Origin: Pseudoalteromonas sp. P1-25
Lineage (GTDB): Bacteria; Pseudomonadota; Gammaproteobacteria; Enterobacterales; Alteromonadaceae
Assembly (NCBI RefSeq): GCF_001401805.1
Contig: NZ_LKDW01000002.1
Span: 62,001 to 126,000, forward strand
Length of the DNA: 64,000 bases
Direction of reading: 5' to 3'
In this document: piece after piece, positions 19,357-27,738 of the stretch
Layout: each line of letters starts with the position of its first letter
Position numbering within the stretch: position 1 is the stretch's first letter
Notes under the pieces: generated by a model
What the model was told of the DNA's origin: nothing
Seen by the model: only the letters and a program-made list of their open reading frames with translations
Databases searched by the model: none
Position numbers and translations under genes: made by a program

Positions 19357-20505
19357 TTAGAATACTAAGTCAACGCCAACAGCTACTACATCAGTTTCAA
19401 GGTTCGTTACGTCATCGTCAAATCGACTAAAATCAATTTTAAATGCAGCTGAAGGGTGGAAGTCATAGCGCGCGCCAATGGTGTATACGTTACTCTCTGC
19501 TCGCATGCTATCAAGGGCGAGGTTTACGTTTGTATTTAATAATGGAATTGATTCGAGTGTATTAAAGCGTGATGAATCATGTTCATCATCATTTTTTTCA
19601 TAAGTTACATGAACAATAACATTATCTATACGGTAGCCAGCTGAGGCATAGTATTGTGATTGCTCAGCCAAAATACTTCCCTCGACTTCAAACTGAGTAT
19701 ATTCGGCATCAAATAAAAAGTTATCATAGTCAACAGAGAAACCAATCCCGAAAAAAGTTGTTTCATCTTCGTCAGTGATAAGGTCGTTCGCTGTGCTGCT
19801 TAAACCGCTTGCATTAAGTACATCAATAATACCATTTAGGGCACTTAAGTTACTTGAATCACTGTTATCTATAGAAATGCTAGTGTCGGCCACAATGTAT
19901 GCAGCTCTTGCGCTAAACCAGTCGTAAGAAACGCTCCAGTTAATACCACCTAAGTTATTCAATTCTGCAGGTAGCTCATTTCCAAATACATCTATATCGC
20001 CATCAAAAGCGCCATAAAACCCTTGTAATGTAGAATCCCAGTCACCTAATTGGCTGTTATATACTACGCTAAGTCCTTCATACGTAGAAAATGGAATACC
20101 GTATACAGAACGCGGTGGACGAACCCAACGATAAGCATAGCCAACGTCTAAAAAGTCTGAGTATTTGTAAAAAGGAACACGCATTTTACCCGCGCTTAAT
20201 TGCAGTTCATCGCTGTATTCATAGGTAACATATGCCCATTCAAATGTTGCGTCAAAGTCATCTTCTCCACGCGCAATAATTTGCGCTGTCGCAGTCAGTT
20301 TTTCTTGAAGATCAGCAGAGAGTTGTAAGGCGAACTTGCTCTCGTTTTTAAAAGAGATGTCATCATCATATCCGTATAAAGTCTGATCACTGTCTAGGGT
20401 TTTACCACCTACTATAGATGCAAAACCATTTATACGAACTTCAGCGCTTGCAGCGCTTGTTGCAAGTGCGGCACATATTGCTACTGCTACAGATAGCTTT
20501 TTCAT
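19357..20505 (-). CDS. Outer-membrane porin
   Basis: 382 residues. Signal peptide ending AASA at residue ~21, then alternating amphipathic strands rich in Asp/Tyr, and a C-terminal VAVGVDLVF with terminal Phe, the BAM assembly signal. The domain resembles gram-negative trimeric porins of Alteromonadales. Loops are strongly acidic, which would favour cations; this argues against simple phosphate specificity despite the neighbour. First gene of a two-gene operon with the phosphate-binding-like protein. The long AT-rich upstream gap (20506-21016) holds its promoter. Confidence 0.85.
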   Translation of the reverse strand: MKKLSVAVAICAALATSAASAEVRINGFASIVGGKTLDSDQTLYGYDDDISFKNESKFALQLSADLQEKLTATAQIIARGEDDFDATFEWAYVTYEYSDELQLSAGKMRVPFYKYSDFLDVGYAYRWVRPPRSVYGIPFSTYEGLSVVYNSQLGDWDSTLQGFYGAFDGDIDVFGNELPAELNNLGGINWSVSYDWFSARAAYIVADTSISIDNSDSSNLSALNGIIDVLNASGLSSTANDLITDEDETTFFGIGFSVDYDNFLFDAEYTQFEVEGSILAEQSQYYASAGYRIDNVIVHVTYEKNDDEHDSSRFNTLESIPLLNTNVNLALDSMRAESNVYTIGARYDFHPSAAFKIDFSRFDDDVTNLETDVVAVGVDLVF

Positions 20506-21016
20506 ATGTATTTCCTATTTGTTATTTAGATGTTGATTTCAGGGGGATTATAGAAGTGAATTTAGTATTTATCTAATAATTTTAGCTAGTTAGTTAAAAA
20601 AGAACTGAGAATTTAGTTTATTTCGAGTTTACAATTGTTAACTCATGGGTTTTTACTAGAACGAAGTTATTGATTTTATTAAAGTTAAAAAACTTTTAAA
20701 TTTATTGAGTTTGTTTAGCTAATGATTTAGGAAATAGTAATTACTGTTTATTTTGCTGTTTATGCTTGATTTGTTTTATATTTTAATAGTTTATAAACAC
20801 TAAACATAGCGCTACAGCGGACTTAAAGAGAAAGATAGTCACAATATGATTACCTCTAAAGGTTCATAGCCACTCAAATGTTTATAATAGGCGCTATATA
20901 TTCACATTATTTATTTAGTTCACCTTCTTGTTTTGTAATCAAATAACAACTTCCTAAACCTGAATTTTAGCTTAACATTACCCCTGTATCAGCAAGGTAG
21001 TTCAAAGGAAGTGGCA
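20506..21016. other. AT-rich divergent promoter region, no gene seen
   Basis: 511 bp between the porin operon (leftwards) and the pilus operon (rightwards). Very AT-rich, with stop codons in all frames and no tRNA or terminator. It should contain the promoters of both operons. A weak hairpin (AAAGTT / AACTTT near 20683-20699) is visible; I could not identify a Pho box or a confident binding site for the pilus regulator. Confidence 0.6.
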
Positions 21017-21490
21017 ATGATGAAGAGGCTAACATGGTTAGTATTATGTTGCTTTGCATCCAATGCATATAGTAACGATGAGGTAAGTATTACATTGCTG
21101 GGCTATATCGCTCCAGTGTGTGAATTTACTCCACAAAGTAATAACCTAGCGTTTTCTTCTAATGGCATTGCTAATACAACATTAGTAATTAACTGTAATT
21201 CGCCAATGCGAATATCAATGCAATCTCTCAATGGCGGATTAAGTCATGAGCAAAGCAATAAAATAAGTTCATATAATATTAACTGGTCACTGGAAGGTGC
21301 CAAAAATGTTGTGTCTGTATCGGCACAGGCAATCAAATCGACCTACAGTTTTGATATTAATGAAATTATTTTTGATAGTGTTGCTCAGATTCAGTTAACT
21401 CTAGATGACCCCTTAATCTATGCAGGAAGTTACCAGGATGTGATCCGCATAGAAATGACACCATCAGTAGTATCAGGTGGGGTGCTTTAA
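21017..21490 (+). CDS. Pilus subunit, archaic chaperone-usher (spore-coat-U-like)
   Basis: 157 residues from the ATG at 21017 (AAAGGA at 21005-21010); a GTG at 21011 is too close to it. Signal peptide ending NAYS, then one Ig-like pilin domain with two cysteines (VCEFTP and VINCNSP) that should pair, and the end motif YAGSYQDVIRIEM typical of the spore-coat-U/CsuA type of subunit. The N-terminal segment (EVSITLLGYI) would be the donor strand. First gene of the pilus operon; with the next subunit it is a minor or major pilin, the order not decidable. Confidence 0.8.
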   Translation: MMKRLTWLVLCCFASNAYSNDEVSITLLGYIAPVCEFTPQSNNLAFSSNGIANTTLVINCNSPMRISMQSLNGGLSHEQSNKISSYNINWSLEGAKNVVSVSAQAIKSTYSFDINEIIFDSVAQIQLTLDDPLIYAGSYQDVIRIEMTPSVVSGGVL

Positions 21491-21545
21491 GCGCACATTT
21501 ATTAAACATAACAAACTATATGTCACATGGATAAGGAATATAACA

Positions 21546-22022
21546 ATGAATAAACTAATCGCAATATCAGCAATCGCGGCACTATCTTCAGGTTCAGCAT
21601 TAGCAGAAAACTTAAACGTAGGTGGTGCAGTTGAGTCTATATGTGAAGTAAGCAATATCGCAACAACTCATTACTTTCCAGCACTTGCTCTAGGCAATAC
21701 AAAAACAGTTAACTTTGATTTGAAATGTAATGATGTAGATGGTGCAACACTTACGTTAACTACTTCTGAAGGGCACCTTCAAAACGCTGATCATGAAGAC
21801 AGAGGTGTAGGATACACTGCTCATTTAACAGCAGGCCCATATGACTTTACTTTGTCAGCCGAGAATGGAACGAATGATCAAAGTGCATTTCAAAGCAGTG
21901 GCGGAAGTAATACTTTAGCAACTACAGGCGTAGCAGGGATGATTGATTTAGAAGTTACTCAAGCACCTGTATATGCTGGTACGTATGCAGATACATTAAT
22001 GCTAACAGTGACAGCAAACTAA
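21546..22022 (+). CDS. Pilus subunit, probably the major pilin
   Basis: 158 residues from the ATG at 21546, with AAGGA at 21532-21536. Signal peptide MNKLIAISAIAALSSGSALA, then one pilin domain with two cysteines (ICEVSN and LKCNDV), Gly/Thr-rich strands and the end motif YAGTYADTLMLTVTAN of the archaic (Csu) class. Followed by a stem-loop at 22034-22059 before the chaperone gene, an arrangement that in other pilus operons raises the subunit-to-usher ratio; hence the guess that this is the major pilin. Confidence 0.8.
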   Translation: MNKLIAISAIAALSSGSALAENLNVGGAVESICEVSNIATTHYFPALALGNTKTVNFDLKCNDVDGATLTLTTSEGHLQNADHEDRGVGYTAHLTAGPYDFTLSAENGTNDQSAFQSSGGSNTLATTGVAGMIDLEVTQAPVYAGTYADTLMLTVTAN

Positions 22023-22033
22023 AGTTAAATTAA

Positions 22034-22059
22034 AAAGGCAGTGAATAACCACTGCCTTT
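22034..22059 (+). terminator. Stem-loop between pilin and first chaperone gene
   Basis: Perfect stem AAAGGCAGTG / CACTGCCTTT, loop AATAAC, followed by ATTTAGG, not by a long T run. Likely a partial terminator or an mRNA-stabilising 3' hairpin for the pilin messages. Confidence 0.6.
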
Positions 22060-22076
22060 ATTTAGGAGGGAATTCT

Positions 22077-22775
22077 ATGCATGCTTTACTTATATTAATA
22101 TTCTGTTTGTTTTCTTTTTCGGCTAACGCCTTTCAAGTGAGGCCAATGGTAGCTGATCTTAGCTCTCAGGGTAGTCAATCACAGCAGACGCTTCGCATTA
22201 TTAACCCGTCAGATAAACCGTTAACTATCGATGTTTCTGCATATAATATGAGTATAAGTGATACAGGAGTCGAGTCTTTAGAGGAAAATGAAGACGATTT
22301 TTTAATTATTCCTATGACAACAATCATCCCACCTGGAAATAGTCAATCGATTATCGTTAGATATATCGGGGAGCCTATTATTAAACATTCCAAGTCGTAC
22401 AGAATTACCGTAGAACAAGTGTCGGTAGATCTAAATGATAATGCGCAGTCTGGGGTTGGTATGTCACTTAGTTTTAGAACCCTATTTAATGTTGTGCCTG
22501 AAAATGCTAAAGCTAACCTTATAGTTAAAGAAAAAAAACAATTAGCAGAAAATAAATGGAGTGTGTCGTTAGAGAATCGAGGGAATAAATACTTACGTCT
22601 TTCTAAAGGTCAATGGAATATTAAATCTAAAGGTAAAGTATTAACTTTAGAAGGTATGGAGCTAAGCAAAGCTCTTTCAGGGAAAATTCTACTACCCAAT
22701 TCAAAAAGTAATATTGCAATATCGATACCTAAAGAATTTCAAGCTGATGATAGTCAGCTAGAGGTTGTATTCTAA
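22077..22775 (+). CDS. Periplasmic pilus chaperone 1
   Basis: 232 residues from the ATG at 22077 with a strong AGGAGGG at 22064-22070; the GTG 36 bp earlier lies inside the stem-loop. Signal peptide ending ANA, then the PapD-like N-domain (FQVRPMVADLSSQGSQSQQTLRIIN, then SIIVRYIG and SKSYRITVEQ, where the conserved Arg and Lys anchor the pilin C-terminus) and a C-domain. It holds subunits in the periplasm and supplies a beta-strand until the usher takes them. Unusual in being followed at once by a second chaperone gene (TAATG overlap). Confidence 0.85.
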   Translation: MHALLILIFCLFSFSANAFQVRPMVADLSSQGSQSQQTLRIINPSDKPLTIDVSAYNMSISDTGVESLEENEDDFLIIPMTTIIPPGNSQSIIVRYIGEPIIKHSKSYRITVEQVSVDLNDNAQSGVGMSLSFRTLFNVVPENAKANLIVKEKKQLAENKWSVSLENRGNKYLRLSKGQWNIKSKGKVLTLEGMELSKALSGKILLPNSKSNIAISIPKEFQADDSQLEVVF

Positions 22776-23503
22776 TGTCTAGTATTCAGTGGCTCAGTCG
22801 ATGTTTAGTAATATTAATTTGGAGTATTACTATTTCGGTTGATGCACTTGAAGTAACACCTATGGTGGTTACACTATCCCCGCAGGAGCCTTCAAAAATA
22901 CCATCTAGTCTGGTTTATAATCAATTACCCAGAGAAATTGCATTTGATATTGAAGTACACGAAATTGATTTTTCCACAACCAACCCATCTTTAAAAAAGC
23001 TGGAAGACTCCCCGTTATGGGTCTTTCCTCCCTCTTTATTTTTACAAGAGGGGCAAGGCCAGAAAATTCAATTTAGGTGGATTGCCGAGAGTTTTCCGAA
23101 ATATGATAAAAGCTATCAAGTAAGTTTAGTTGAGCAGCCTTTGGCTTCTAATATCGATAGTGATACCTCGCAACTTAAAATATTAATGAATGTAAATTTA
23201 GTTGTTCACGTGCACATGGATGAGTATTTACCAAAATTAAAAATACTCACATCAACAATTGAAAGTGGGGAGCTTTTAACTCAAGTAAAAAATGAAGGAA
23301 GAGGCGCAACTCGTCTCAGGGATTACGAAGTTAAAGTGACTACTAATAAATCAGTTGTGACTACGTTTGAAAAGCAAGCTTTATTAGAAAATGGATACGA
23401 TGTTTTTTTTGCGCCGTATGCTACACAAACCATAAAAATTAAGCTCCCAGAAAATATTGAAAGAGGCAAGGTGGAGCATTTAAGTTTAGATTTAGTGCAA
23501 TGA
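22775..23503 (+). CDS. Periplasmic pilus chaperone 2
   Basis: 242 residues. Signal peptide, then LEVTPMVVTLSPQEPSK, a PapD-like N-domain that lines up with chaperone 1 but differs strongly in sequence, including KIQFRWIAESFPKYDKSYQVSLVEQ with the anchoring Arg and Lys. The start overlaps the previous stop and the end overlaps the usher start (ATGA), so all three are translationally coupled. Two chaperones in one operon suggest that one serves a special subunit such as the tip; this is inference. Confidence 0.8.
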   Translation: MSSIQWLSRCLVILIWSITISVDALEVTPMVVTLSPQEPSKIPSSLVYNQLPREIAFDIEVHEIDFSTTNPSLKKLEDSPLWVFPPSLFLQEGQGQKIQFRWIAESFPKYDKSYQVSLVEQPLASNIDSDTSQLKILMNVNLVVHVHMDEYLPKLKILTSTIESGELLTQVKNEGRGATRLRDYEVKVTTNKSVVTTFEKQALLENGYDVFFAPYATQTIKIKLPENIERGKVEHLSLDLVQ

Positions 23504-25911
23504 AAATTACAGCTGCGTTTTTATTCGCTATGTTCTTTTTTCCACTTACTGTGTTTTCAAAAATTAATCCTTCTAACAGGACAATTGAGCTTAATGTGTC
23601 TGCTCAACTGAATAAAAGTCCAATCGGTCAGGTTTTACTTAAAGTCGATAAAGATGATGCACTTTTTTTAAAGTGGAATGAGTTAGAGCCTCATTTTCGC
23701 CAAGTATTACTTGAAGAAAAAGAGGAGGAACTGTTCAAGGTGTTAAAAGGTAGTTCATTAGCGGTAACTTCACTAAAAGAATTGGGTTTTAGTGTTGTAT
23801 TTGATATGAGTGATTTTAGCTTGGATATTATTGTTCCAGTAGAGTTAACTCGTCCTCAAAAATTAAGTGCGCAAAAACGTAGAAAAAAATTAAAGGCTAT
23901 TGAACCAGCAAAAGCCAGTGGGTTTGTCAACGCTTATGCAAGCTATGTTCATCAAGATGATCAAGAACAGCAGCAAATTCAAGAGCAATACGCGTTACGC
24001 TCCGAAATCGTGGCTAGTTGGCAAGGCTGGGTGGTAGAAAATGAGCTTGAATATAACAAAATATCTCAGCCTTCCTCTTCAATTTTTAAACGCCGGGGCA
24101 CTCGGTTAATTCATGATTTACCAAACTTAGGTATGCGCCTTTCTATTGGAGATAACTTTAGTTCAGGTGGCTATTTTCAAAATTCCTCTCGTTTATTGGG
24201 CTTTTCACTCGCACATGACTTTTCTCTATTATCAGATAGGCCTATAAGACCGACTGCTTCACAAAGCTTTACCCTGCAAAGTCCTTCAAGTGTGGAGGTA
24301 TATGTAGATGGCCGTATTATTCAGCGTCTTAATTTAGTTGCGGGCATTTATTCTTTAGATGATATACCTATAAGCGAAGGTAGTAATAATATTTTTCTAA
24401 AAATTACTGATATAGCAGGCGTTGTTCGCTATGTAAACTTTGATGTTGCAACTGGTTTAGATTTATTTGCTAAAGGACAGCTTGAATATGAAATTCACTT
24501 AGGTGTACCTGCGCAAGCTGGCGATAGGCTCAAATATGAGGAAAATGCCCCCTTCCTTAGTGCTTACCTAGATTATGGTCTCACTCCAAGTTGGACTGCA
24601 GGCTTTACAGTCCAAGGAGATAAATACGCTCAGCAAATAGGCACTAAACAAATTTATGCTGCTAAGGTGGGTCAGCTGGCTTTTGAGGGGGCACTTAGCT
24701 TCGCTAAACACCAAGGTTATGCCTATCGTACAATTTATAGTAGCTATAATATGAGCAACCTAGGAAGTGAGTTTACGTTTGGTTATGAATACACTTCAAG
24801 ATACTTTACAGCTTTGGGGTTTAGGACCCAGGAAGCGTTCAATAACCGTTACACAGAGCATTATGCGCAAGCAAGTTATAGCTACTATGTTAACAGTAGG
24901 ACATTAGCATCTTTCTTTGCAAACATCTCTCGTGATCATGAGGGTGAACAATTTGATCAATCTATGGGTTTAAATATTTCAGGAGACTTAGCTAACAGTC
25001 AGTGGAGGTATACAGCTGGCGCGCAATGGGATGACTTAAGAGGTGAAAAGCAGTGGGGGCTCAGCTTGTCATTGACCTATAAATTCAATAATCAGCACAG
25101 GATTAAATTATCTCATCGCTCCAAACGTGACAAAACAAGACTAGAGTTTACTCAAGATAGTAACCAACGGTTTGTTGGTGCGTTGAACTTACGAGCAGGG
25201 CTCGAAAATAATGATTTAAATAAAACTATCTTTGATCTAAACATGCAATATAACGCAAATCGTTTTGCTGCTAACCTAGAGCATGCAAGTTTTTACAAAG
25301 ATTTAAATGCCCGTTCTGCTTATCATCAAAGTCGTTTAAGTGTAGCATCGAGCGTCGCTTTTGCAGACGATACGTGGGCATTCGGAAAACCTATATACGA
25401 TAGTTTTGCACTCGTTAACGCCCATAAAAGCTTAGAAAATAAAGTAATTACATTAGGCCGAGTTGAGGACGAGTATAGAGCCGATAACAGCGACTTTAAA
25501 ACTATATTGCTTAATGACTTGAGCTCATATGACAGCATAAACATTCCTGTTGATATTGATGATTTAGCTCCTGGCTATGACATAGGCTCTGGCATGCTCA
25601 GTTTTTACCCGCAGTATAAAACTGGGCACAAAGCAATAATTGGCACTGCAGCAAATATTTCTGTTATTGCAACTCTTCGAAGCAAGGACGAGGCTCCCTT
25701 AGCTTTAATGGTTGGAAAGGCCACTTGTTCAAGTGATGCATCTGGTAAAGAGTATACCTTTTTCACAAATAAGCGAGGCCGCTTTGCTATAACAGGTCTT
25801 GCTCCTTGCCGCTATGAAGTAACCTTGCAAAATAAAGACAATACTAAATTTTTTATAGACGTTCGTGATGCAGAACAACTTCAAAGAAAAGGGGTTATTT
25901 ATGTTCATTAA
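23500..25911 (+). CDS. Outer-membrane usher of an archaic chaperone-usher pilus
   Basis: 803 residues. Signal peptide (about 1-20), an N-terminal chaperone-binding domain, a linker opening SGFVNAYASYVHQ, a 24-strand barrel interrupted by a plug-like domain (about 255-335, with SSVEVYVDGRIIQRLNLVAG and the flank GLDLFAKGQLEYEIHLGVP), and C-terminal domains with a probable disulfide (ATCSSDASG ... APCRYEV). The usher threads subunits outwards and assembles the fibre. Form and motifs fit the archaic CsuD group better than PapC/FimD. The tip gene starts inside its last codons. Confidence 0.88.
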   Translation: MKITAAFLFAMFFFPLTVFSKINPSNRTIELNVSAQLNKSPIGQVLLKVDKDDALFLKWNELEPHFRQVLLEEKEEELFKVLKGSSLAVTSLKELGFSVVFDMSDFSLDIIVPVELTRPQKLSAQKRRKKLKAIEPAKASGFVNAYASYVHQDDQEQQQIQEQYALRSEIVASWQGWVVENELEYNKISQPSSSIFKRRGTRLIHDLPNLGMRLSIGDNFSSGGYFQNSSRLLGFSLAHDFSLLSDRPIRPTASQSFTLQSPSSVEVYVDGRIIQRLNLVAGIYSLDDIPISEGSNNIFLKITDIAGVVRYVNFDVATGLDLFAKGQLEYEIHLGVPAQAGDRLKYEENAPFLSAYLDYGLTPSWTAGFTVQGDKYAQQIGTKQIYAAKVGQLAFEGALSFAKHQGYAYRTIYSSYNMSNLGSEFTFGYEYTSRYFTALGFRTQEAFNNRYTEHYAQASYSYYVNSRTLASFFANISRDHEGEQFDQSMGLNISGDLANSQWRYTAGAQWDDLRGEKQWGLSLSLTYKFNNQHRIKLSHRSKRDKTRLEFTQDSNQRFVGALNLRAGLENNDLNKTIFDLNMQYNANRFAANLEHASFYKDLNARSAYHQSRLSVASSVAFADDTWAFGKPIYDSFALVNAHKSLENKVITLGRVEDEYRADNSDFKTILLNDLSSYDSINIPVDIDDLAPGYDIGSGMLSFYPQYKTGHKAIIGTAANISVIATLRSKDEAPLALMVGKATCSSDASGKEYTFFTNKRGRFAITGLAPCRYEVTLQNKDNTKFFIDVRDAEQLQRKGVIYVH

Positions 25912-26746
25912 AATTGTGTATTTAGCAATAAGTATATTTACACTATCTTTAGCTTGTAGAGTTAATGCTCAGTGTGATGCAAGTATTGGTGAAGTTGAAT
26001 ATTTGTTTGATGACTTGTCTTTTTACAACATAAGATCACGAGTCGATGCTGAGAAAGTAATTCGTATAAGTACAGTAAATACAGCGGGTTGCACCTTGTA
26101 TTTTGGTATTTCTTCTCAAAATCAAGGCTACTTCAAAAGTAACTCTCAAGTTATCGATTATCAAATTCTATTAGAAAACCAGTTATTAAGCAGGACAATT
26201 AGTCATGTGAAATTAAGCAATAACGTAGTTGATATTAGCTTGGTAATACCTGCAGGGACCCCCGTGAAAGCGGGGAACTACAATGATAGGCTTCAGTTGA
26301 TTCTCTATGACGAAAGTAAACAAATTATGGATGAGAAAGAGATTGAAATTGAAACGAACATCCAACCACGCACTAGTTTATCTTTATTAGGCTATAACAC
26401 TTTTTCTAACACAGTTTATTTGGGGGAGTTAAAGCCTGCACAAACCTATTCAATGTTACCCAGTCTACAAATAGTAACCAACACTGATGTCCAACTTAAT
26501 GTAGCTTCAGAAAATAAAAGTCGTTTAATACATGCTATTTATAGTACTAAATACGGTATTAACTATACATTGCAGTTAGGCGCAGAAGAAATTAACTTAG
26601 CAAAGCCTGCAAGTTTAAACTTCTCTTACTCTGGGCAGACGGAGTTTTTTATACCGCTTAGTATTCAGTTGGAGGACTTTACACGTCAAGCTGCTGGTGA
26701 GTATTCAGATGTAATACGCTTTCAAATAAGCCCGCTTAACTATTGA
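25901..26746 (+). CDS. Two-domain pilus tip protein (CsuE-like position)
   Basis: 281 residues from the ATG at 25901 (AAGGGG at 25889-25894), overlapping the usher end by 11 bp. Signal peptide ending VNAQ, then two tandem domains each closing with a spore-coat-U-like end: AGNYNDRLQLILYD near residue 130 and AGEYSDVIRFQISP at the C-terminus. Two Cys in the first domain (AQCDAS and GCTLYF) could pair; the second domain has none. In Csu pili the last gene is the two-domain tip adhesin with hydrophobic finger loops, so this should be the adhesin. The last 11 bp overlap the convergent regulator gene. Confidence 0.75.
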   Translation: MFIKIVYLAISIFTLSLACRVNAQCDASIGEVEYLFDDLSFYNIRSRVDAEKVIRISTVNTAGCTLYFGISSQNQGYFKSNSQVIDYQILLENQLLSRTISHVKLSNNVVDISLVIPAGTPVKAGNYNDRLQLILYDESKQIMDEKEIEIETNIQPRTSLSLLGYNTFSNTVYLGELKPAQTYSMLPSLQIVTNTDVQLNVASENKSRLIHAIYSTKYGINYTLQLGAEEINLAKPASLNFSYSGQTEFFIPLSIQLEDFTRQAAGEYSDVIRFQISPLNY

Positions 26747-27326
26747 CTTTGCTTAGGTTTTTTTGACACCAAAGTAATGCTTGTTGCTTATTTTTTACAG
26801 ATATTTTTTGATAAATTTTATGTAAATGCACTCTTACAGTGGCTTCACTAATGAATAGACTATCTGCAATGGCGCTAGAGTGTAAACCGGAGAAAAGCAA
26901 ATTTAATACTTTAATTTCCTTACAAGTGAGATTACTAGATTGCAAGGTGGTTTGTTGTTCAGAGGCTAACATTTGCCTCATCCAGCTGTCAGTGACATCA
27001 CGTGGAAACCAAAGTTTACCTTGTTCAATGGCTTCAAGACCTTGTTGAAAAAGTGAATCATCTGAACTTTCATAGAAAAGGCCCTTTAAATTAGGCCATT
27101 CTTTTAAAGCTAATACGTCACTATTTTTAGGTACATCAAATATAACTAAACTTTTATATCCGTTGTCCTGCATAAACTTGTTGATAAGTTCATAGGTCGT
27201 TATTACGTTAAGTGCTTGGTAATTAACTAATAAAATATTGTAGTTAGCTGCTACACAGAAAAGTGAAGTATAGTCTGGACTATTAAAGCACTTTATATAG
27301 TGTATTGGAGTATTTTTAATATCCAT
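26736..27326 (-). CDS. CsgD/VpsT-like LuxR-family regulator
   Basis: 196 residues from the ATG at 27326; a longer TTG reading from 27383 adds 19 residues with no clear ribosome site. An atypical receiver-like N-domain without a clear Asp pocket is followed by LKGLFYESSDDSLFQQGLEAIEQGKLWFPRDV, close to the corresponding part of CsgD, and a LuxR helix-turn-helix (LTCKEIKVLNLLFSGLHSSAIADSLFISEATVRVHLHKIYQKI). CsgD and VpsT control curli or biofilm matrix. VpsT binds cyclic di-GMP through a W-[FLM]-[TS]-R motif; here the same place reads WFPR. Convergent with the pilus operon and probably its regulator. Confidence 0.85.
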   Translation of the reverse strand: MDIKNTPIHYIKCFNSPDYTSLFCVAANYNILLVNYQALNVITTYELINKFMQDNGYKSLVIFDVPKNSDVLALKEWPNLKGLFYESSDDSLFQQGLEAIEQGKLWFPRDVTDSWMRQMLASEQQTTLQSSNLTCKEIKVLNLLFSGLHSSAIADSLFISEATVRVHLHKIYQKISVKNKQQALLWCQKNLSKVNS

Positions 27327-27738
27327 AATTTCTGTCCATAGATGCAATAGTAATACTATATTGCTATTTTTGGTTAATATCAATCATAGTGCATAGTCCG
27401 ATAAGCTATAGCTAGCGTAGATTGGTGTATTTTATGGAATAATGAAGGCTTTGTATGTGAACAGCAGAGGTAGCATAGTTAATATAAAAAATAGCAGCGC
27501 CTACATTTTATAGAGGGAGTTTTTTCACGTAAGTTATCCAATAAAAATCAAAAGTTATAATTAATTAGTACTTTTATGTTTACTAAATGAAAAGTTTTAT
27601 ACATTTCTTCACAAATATGTAATATAATGCCCTTCCAGAGGAAAGATGCTATTAAGCGTCTTTTTTTATGCCCAAAACTTATTGCCTTAGCCAATAAGTT
27701 CGCATAATTAAATTATACGGTATCCTTTGGAGAATATT
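27327..27738 (+). promoter_or_regulatory. Structured leader of the TonB-receptor gene
   Basis: 412 bp with no gene. A TATAAT box lies at 27623-27628. Just after it is a terminator-like hairpin, AAAGATGC / GCGTCTTT (one G-U pair) with loop TATTAA, at 27642-27663, running into T to 27667. Next comes a second strong hairpin, AACTTATTG / CAATAAGTT (27676-27684 with 27692-27700), inside an outer TATGC / GCATA pair (27668-27672 with 27702-27706). The receptor start follows 33 bp later. This may be an attenuated 5' leader or the end of a small RNA. No known riboswitch class is recognised. Confidence 0.5.
27642..27667 (+). terminator. Terminator-like hairpin ahead of the TonB receptor
   Basis: 8-bp stem AAAGATGC / GCGTCTTT, loop TATTAA, seven T. 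It ends 72 bp before the start codon and only about 15 bp past a TATAAT box, so it would stop either a very short transcript or a longer one from further upstream. Confidence 0.55.
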
